Source: JAIXWP01 sp046309775 (GTDB lineage Bacteria; Bacteroidota; Bacteroidia; Flavobacteriales_D; Sanyastnellaceae). From it: 64,000 nucleotides of DNA. Positions 60,685 through 64,000 of the stretch are shown here, piece by piece. Numbering within the stretch: position 1 is the first letter of the stretch; each line of letters opens with the position of its first letter. The stretch spans positions 1 through 64,000 of the forward strand of contig JBKCOM010000203.1 of assembly GCA_046309775.1 (NCBI GenBank). Reading direction: 5' to 3'. Position numbers and translations under genes: made by a program. The notes beneath the pieces were generated by a model. The model worked only from the letters and a program-made list of their open reading frames with translations, ran no database searches and was not told where the DNA came from.

Positions 60685-61221
60685 ATGAATAATACCTCGA
60701 AATCCAAGATTACCGAAGAAATCAAAAAAGACCTATTTAGTGGGGATGATACCACTGTAATGAAAGCCGTGCATCGCTGCCAGGAAGAGGGCAGCAGTCA
60801 ATTGGTTGAGCCTTTGATAGCCGTTTATTGCACCACCGGCAACATGATTATCAAATCGGAAATAGGTGAAATGTTGGCGTCCTTAAAGGTTTCGGGTGTG
60901 GATGATGTATTCATGGATGCTTTGCGCAATCCGGCGTTTAAGAGCAGTAAAAGAGAGTTGTTGAGTTTTATATGGAGTTCCGGCCTACAGCCAGTGAATG
61001 ATGTGGCTTTTATCACTGAATTGGCCATAGACGGGAGCTATGAAGAGGCTTTAGAGTGTCTCACAATCATCGAAAGCATGGATGAGGCTATTCCCGAGAG
61101 CGAGTTGTTAGAAGGCTCCTCGCTCGCCCGTGCCTTCATCAGCAGCAACAAAGAGGATCAAAAGGTTGGTTTAATTGCAGATTTATTAGTGGCTTTGGAA
61201 AGCAGAACCGAAGAGGATTAG
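60685..61221 (+). CDS. HEAT-repeat-like cytoplasmic protein, 178 aa
   Basis: ATG 60685 is chosen because the promoter lies just before it. The longer frame would include the promoter. The protein is all-helical with acidic, repeat-like helices (TTVMKAVHRCQEEGSSQLVEPLIAVY, KSEIGEMLASLKVSGVDDVFMDAL, SKRELLSFIWSSGL and YEEALECLTIIESM). These resemble paired HEAT helices. It has no signal peptide. I recognise it as a type common in Bacteroidota but know no function. Its stop overlaps that of the convergent CpeT-family gene by 4 bp. Confidence 0.7.
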   Translation: MNNTSKSKITEEIKKDLFSGDDTTVMKAVHRCQEEGSSQLVEPLIAVYCTTGNMIIKSEIGEMLASLKVSGVDDVFMDALRNPAFKSSKRELLSFIWSSGLQPVNDVAFITELAIDGSYEEALECLTIIESMDEAIPESELLEGSSLARAFISSNKEDQKVGLIADLLVALESRTEED

Positions 61222-61904
61222 TTCTTTTTTCGAAAAATATAACCACCTTTTACCGCACCCCAAACCTGTTTGCCGTCGGCGTTGAATCCCTGATCCCAAC
61301 TTACCATCATTCCATTTTCAATAGTCACTTTTGAGCTGGCATAGGAGGCGCCACGAAGATCACTTGGACATGTTTTTTCTCCAGTTGATCCAGTAAAGTT
61401 ATTTTTCGCAGGATCGAAAGTGAGATAGACTTCACATCCATCCTTTCGCTGTAAAGAATCAGGCGAAACTTGCTTGAATATTTCGTCAGCTCCATTTTTT
61501 CCGATGAATCTTTCTTGCTCTGTCATCATGTAGATGTGACTCACAAAGCTGTTGTCATTCATTTTTTCTACCTTATAAATTCTTTGACGATACGGCTTGT
61601 CCATTGTAGAAGCCATCGCCTGTTCAACATAGAGATAAAATAGGTTGTCATTCGAATACTCAGGCCAAATGGGTAGCATCTTCAAATTGATATGAAAGAA
61701 GTCTGAATCTTGCTGGCTCTGTAATTCACTATCAAAATTTCCATCCATGCATTGCTTTAAATATTCGAATGGATTGGTGATGCTGTCTGAATTAACCAGC
61801 ACGTGACTTTCTGCGCTCTTAGAGAAATCATGATTTGAAGATTGATTAGTGATGATTCCTAAAAAACAAAAAGCAAGTGGTATAAAAAAAATGCGGCCGC
61901 TCAT
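61218..61904 (-). CDS. CpeT/CpcT-family lipocalin-like protein
   Basis: 228 aa. A short hydrophobic N-terminus (RIFFIPLAFCFLGIIT) may act as a signal. The body matches CpeT: FYLYVEQAMASTMDKPYRQRIYKV, GCEVYLTFDPAKNNFTGSTGEKTCPSDLRGASYASS and MVSWDQGFNADGKQVWGAVKGGYIF. In cyanobacteria such proteins attach bilin pigments to phycobiliproteins. No phycobiliprotein genes are seen here, so a different ligand is likely. The only ATG at the right place sits in the loop of the preceding terminator. Confidence 0.88.
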   Translation of the reverse strand: MSGRIFFIPLAFCFLGIITNQSSNHDFSKSAESHVLVNSDSITNPFEYLKQCMDGNFDSELQSQQDSDFFHINLKMLPIWPEYSNDNLFYLYVEQAMASTMDKPYRQRIYKVEKMNDNSFVSHIYMMTEQERFIGKNGADEIFKQVSPDSLQRKDGCEVYLTFDPAKNNFTGSTGEKTCPSDLRGASYASSKVTIENGMMVSWDQGFNADGKQVWGAVKGGYIFRKKN

Positions 61905-61926
61905 GTGATATCATTTAGCGGCCGCA
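61882..61926 (-). terminator. Terminator overlapping the CpeT-family start codon
   Basis: TGCGGCCGCT (61892-61901) and AGCGGCCGCA (61916-61925) form a perfect 10-bp stem. Read on the minus strand it is followed by TTTTTTTTA. The ATG of the CpeT-family gene (61902-61904) is the last triplet of the loop and codons 2-4 lie in the 3' arm. It serves the gene ending at 61948. Confidence 0.88.
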
Positions 61927-61947
61927 AGTTATGTTTTTTTCGGTATG

Positions 61948-63999
61948 TTATCGCACAATCTGTATCGTGCCTGCTTTTTCTAATGCTTCGTTTTTGAATC
62001 CTTTTACCTTCAAAGTATAATTATAGATTCCAGTAGTAATATAATAGTCTCCGCCTTGGAAGTCACCCAACCAAGGAGTTTCAGGGTCACGAGATTCAAA
62101 CACCACATTGCCCCATCTGTCGAACACACGGAATTCAAATTCGCGAATGCTTCCTCCTTTTACAAAGAAGGCATCATTGATTCCGTCACCATTGGGGGTG
62201 AATGCAGTAGGAATATACACTAGTGGCTCAGAGAAAATCACCGTGCTCGTAGTATCCCAGCAACCGATTTGATTGGTAGCGCGCAGCAATACCAAGTTAG
62301 AGCCAAGACCATCAAATTGATATTCGAACTCTGAATCAGAAGACACCAACTCCCCGTTGATGAACCACTCTAGATAATTGGGTTCTGCAACAGATGTTGA
62401 GTAGTCTGTAAATAAGTAACGGTCTTCGTCCACCTCGGCAGATGCAAAAATGGCGTCTACAGGAGCAACAATAACATTGATTACAGTGCTATTACTCTTG
62501 CCGCAAATATCCGTTGCCGTAATGGTAGCTGGTAATGACGCGTACAAGTTGTTGTATCTAACATGGGTAGAGTCGAGGCCAGTACCCGTCCATTGATACT
62601 CAAATCCGCCTTCACCGCCAGATGCAATTGCAAATAGATTTACATCAGAACCTGGACACACAGTGGTGTCGGGGTGTTGAACGAAGGTAATCGGAACATC
62701 AGGGATGATATAGCTGATCTCGTCAGATGCGATAGTACCGCAAATATCAACTACAGTAAGTGATATTGCAATCGTTTCAAAGGATTGAACTTCGATGCTC
62801 ACATCGTCTGAATAAACGGTGTCTGCTACCATCCAGGTGTATTCGAAGCCACCGCTACCTCCAGTCATATTTGGTGAAATGAAAGTAGTGTCGATACAAG
62901 AGGCATTGATATCACCACCTAGGCTTAGGCTAATAGCAGGGTTCTCTAAAACAATTTGTGTGCTGCCTTGTCCAGACTGGCTGCACGCGTCAGTTACAGT
63001 AAGGGATAGCGCTGTATTTTGCGTGAAATTATTATTGAGAATTGGTGCCGTTGATAATACTGTTCCGTTTGCTGACCAAGAATAGGTGTAGCCTCCAGAG
63101 CCAGTGATATTCGTAGGTTGAACACTGAATATAGTCGAACAGTTGCCAACTACTTCAGCAGGCAAATCAAATGTCACAGGCGGACTTACGATTTCGAATG
63201 GAATATCAAATTCTTGGTTTTGTCCGCAAGCATCACCCACGAAGACTGTCAACTCACCAGGTTCATTTACGTTGAGAGTATAAGAGTTGCCCCAAACATT
63301 CCAATCAAACTGACCATTGAGTTGCCAAGAATAGTTGTAAGGTTGTTCACCGCCAGTAGGATTCACTGTGAATACATAAGGTGTGTTACATGTTACTTCG
63401 ATAGTTGCAGGAACGTTTACAACAAGCTCTGGGACGTTCAAATCGACATTGATTACGTCGCTAGCTGTGAGTCCGCAACCATCAGTGACTGTCACATTCA
63501 CTTGACCTTCTCCATTCCATGAGCCATAGAAAAGTGAGTTACCCCAGCCAAATAGATTATTGCCATTTTCATCTGTCCATTCGTATTCATATACTCCATC
63601 GCCACCCTGAGCGTTTGCGAAAATGTCTACAAAGTCATTACAATTGAGGAGGATATCCCCGTTTGTGATCTCTACTTGAAGTGGAGGGAATTGAAGCACT
63701 GTGATAAGGAAGGTACCATCATCAGAAGGCATTCCACACGTATCGCTTACAATGACGTTATAAGATGCGTCTGCCGTAGGCGATACAGAAAGCGTCGGCG
63801 TTACTGCGCCTGTACTCCATGAATATTGATAGTTGCCATATCCTCCCGTGATGATAGGCTCAAGTTCGAGTGTTACACCATTACAAATCGACTCATTGTA
63901 TCCTTCCACTACTAGTGGTTCTGGTAAGTCTTTGATGAAGAAGTCGAAATTTGAAACCAATCCAGAGCCATTACAAGCACCGAGGTTGAGGATATTCAT
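61948..63999 (-). CDS. Large exported multi-repeat protein with T9SS type B domain (5' end outside window)
   Basis: The frame is open to the right edge, so the N-terminus lies outside. About six ~85-100-aa Ig/PKD-like repeats share a GGxGxYxYxW core: GGYGNYQYSW, GGDGVYEYEW, GGEQPYNYSW, GSGGYTYSW, GGSGGFEYTW and GGEGGFEYQW. Each has Cys (DTCG, DGCG, DACG) that may pair. The last ~90 aa are the CHU_C sorting domain (YIPTAFTPNGDGINDAFFV, FDRWGNVVFES and GTIQIVR). A large cell-surface adhesin or gliding-related protein is likely. It ends at the terminator shared with the CpeT gene start. Confidence 0.92.
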   Translation of the reverse strand: MNILNLGACNGSGLVSNFDFFIKDLPEPLVVEGYNESICNGVTLELEPIITGGYGNYQYSWSTGAVTPTLSVSPTADASYNVIVSDTCGMPSDDGTFLITVLQFPPLQVEITNGDILLNCNDFVDIFANAQGGDGVYEYEWTDENGNNLFGWGNSLFYGSWNGEGQVNVTVTDGCGLTASDVINVDLNVPELVVNVPATIEVTCNTPYVFTVNPTGGEQPYNYSWQLNGQFDWNVWGNSYTLNVNEPGELTVFVGDACGQNQEFDIPFEIVSPPVTFDLPAEVVGNCSTIFSVQPTNITGSGGYTYSWSANGTVLSTAPILNNNFTQNTALSLTVTDACSQSGQGSTQIVLENPAISLSLGGDINASCIDTTFISPNMTGGSGGFEYTWMVADTVYSDDVSIEVQSFETIAISLTVVDICGTIASDEISYIIPDVPITFVQHPDTTVCPGSDVNLFAIASGGEGGFEYQWTGTGLDSTHVRYNNLYASLPATITATDICGKSNSTVINVIVAPVDAIFASAEVDEDRYLFTDYSTSVAEPNYLEWFINGELVSSDSEFEYQFDGLGSNLVLLRATNQIGCWDTTSTVIFSEPLVYIPTAFTPNGDGINDAFFVKGGSIREFEFRVFDRWGNVVFESRDPETPWLGDFQGGDYYITTGIYNYTLKVKGFKNEALEKAGTIQIVR

Positions 64000-64000
64000 T

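Noticed and set aside
1..64000. tRNA or rRNA genes, CRISPR arrays, insertion sequences, prophage or toxin-antitoxin pairs
   Set aside because: All intergenic gaps are under 300 bases. None showed cloverleaf, spaced direct-repeat or transposase features on reading both strands.

Overview
The window looks like chromosomal DNA of a free-living member of the Bacteroidota, most likely Flavobacteriales. Direct signs are AT-leaning DNA, almost no Shine-Dalgarno sequences, and repeated TAnnTTTG -7 promoter elements. Lineage-typical families include DUF4476, DUF2279, DUF5916, GSCFA, C-terminal 'gliding motility-associated' (type IX secretion, type B) sorting domains, TonB-dependent receptors with a carboxypeptidase-regulatory-like domain, and bacillithiol synthesis (bshC). 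No genus can be named from the sequence alone.

Layout. 1-2.4 kb: the tail of an unknown gene with a terminator, then katG. 2.5-6 kb: a small accessory stretch with a polysaccharide deacetylase, an acetyltransferase and a methyltransferase. 6-9.3 kb: the translation operon thrS-infC-rpmI-rplT, ending in a strong terminator. 9.3-14.6 kb: an exported NHL-repeat protein, a TPR lipoprotein, recA, a small membrane protein and a tandem universal-stress protein. 14.6-18.7 kb (minus): serC-serA-DUF1015-YggS, serine synthesis plus PLP homeostasis. 18.7-24.6 kb: a DUF4476 protein, a flippase, small envelope proteins, and the zapA-rny division/RNA-decay block. 24.7-31.6 kb: an M23 peptidase, an ACMSD-like amidohydrolase, an OppA-like lipoprotein, an exported EEP-family protein, a histone-H1-like protein and DUF2279. 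31.7-36 kb: two adjacent hybrid histidine kinases, the second lacking its phospho-acceptor His. 36-40 kb: mltG, a GNAT enzyme, a truncated gene remnant, a Wza-like lipoprotein, rfbC and a lytic transglycosylase. 40-43.3 kb: a CoA-transferase, photolyase and epimerase operon. 43.3-54.3 kb: an exported dockerin-like protein, an ABC exporter, a TonB receptor divergent from a DUF5916 protein, and an ECF sigma / membrane protein / beta-barrel cassette. 54.3-64 kb: a T9SS-type cargo protein, bshC, ruvX, dapD-GT9-GSCFA, small proteins, a CpeT-family protein and a large T9SS-type cargo protein running off the right edge.

Most of the window is core metabolism plus cell-envelope biology. No tRNA, rRNA, CRISPR array, insertion sequence, prophage or obvious defence locus was seen. 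No gene-free stretch reaches 300 bases. The strongest unusual signals are: a probable non-canonical ATT start for infC behind a near-perfect Shine-Dalgarno in a genome that otherwise lacks them; five genes whose -7 element lies only 4-5 bp before the start codon, suggesting leaderless mRNAs; a degenerate hybrid kinase beside an intact one; terminators that overlap coding sequence; and a gene fragment whose leader now precedes a different operon.
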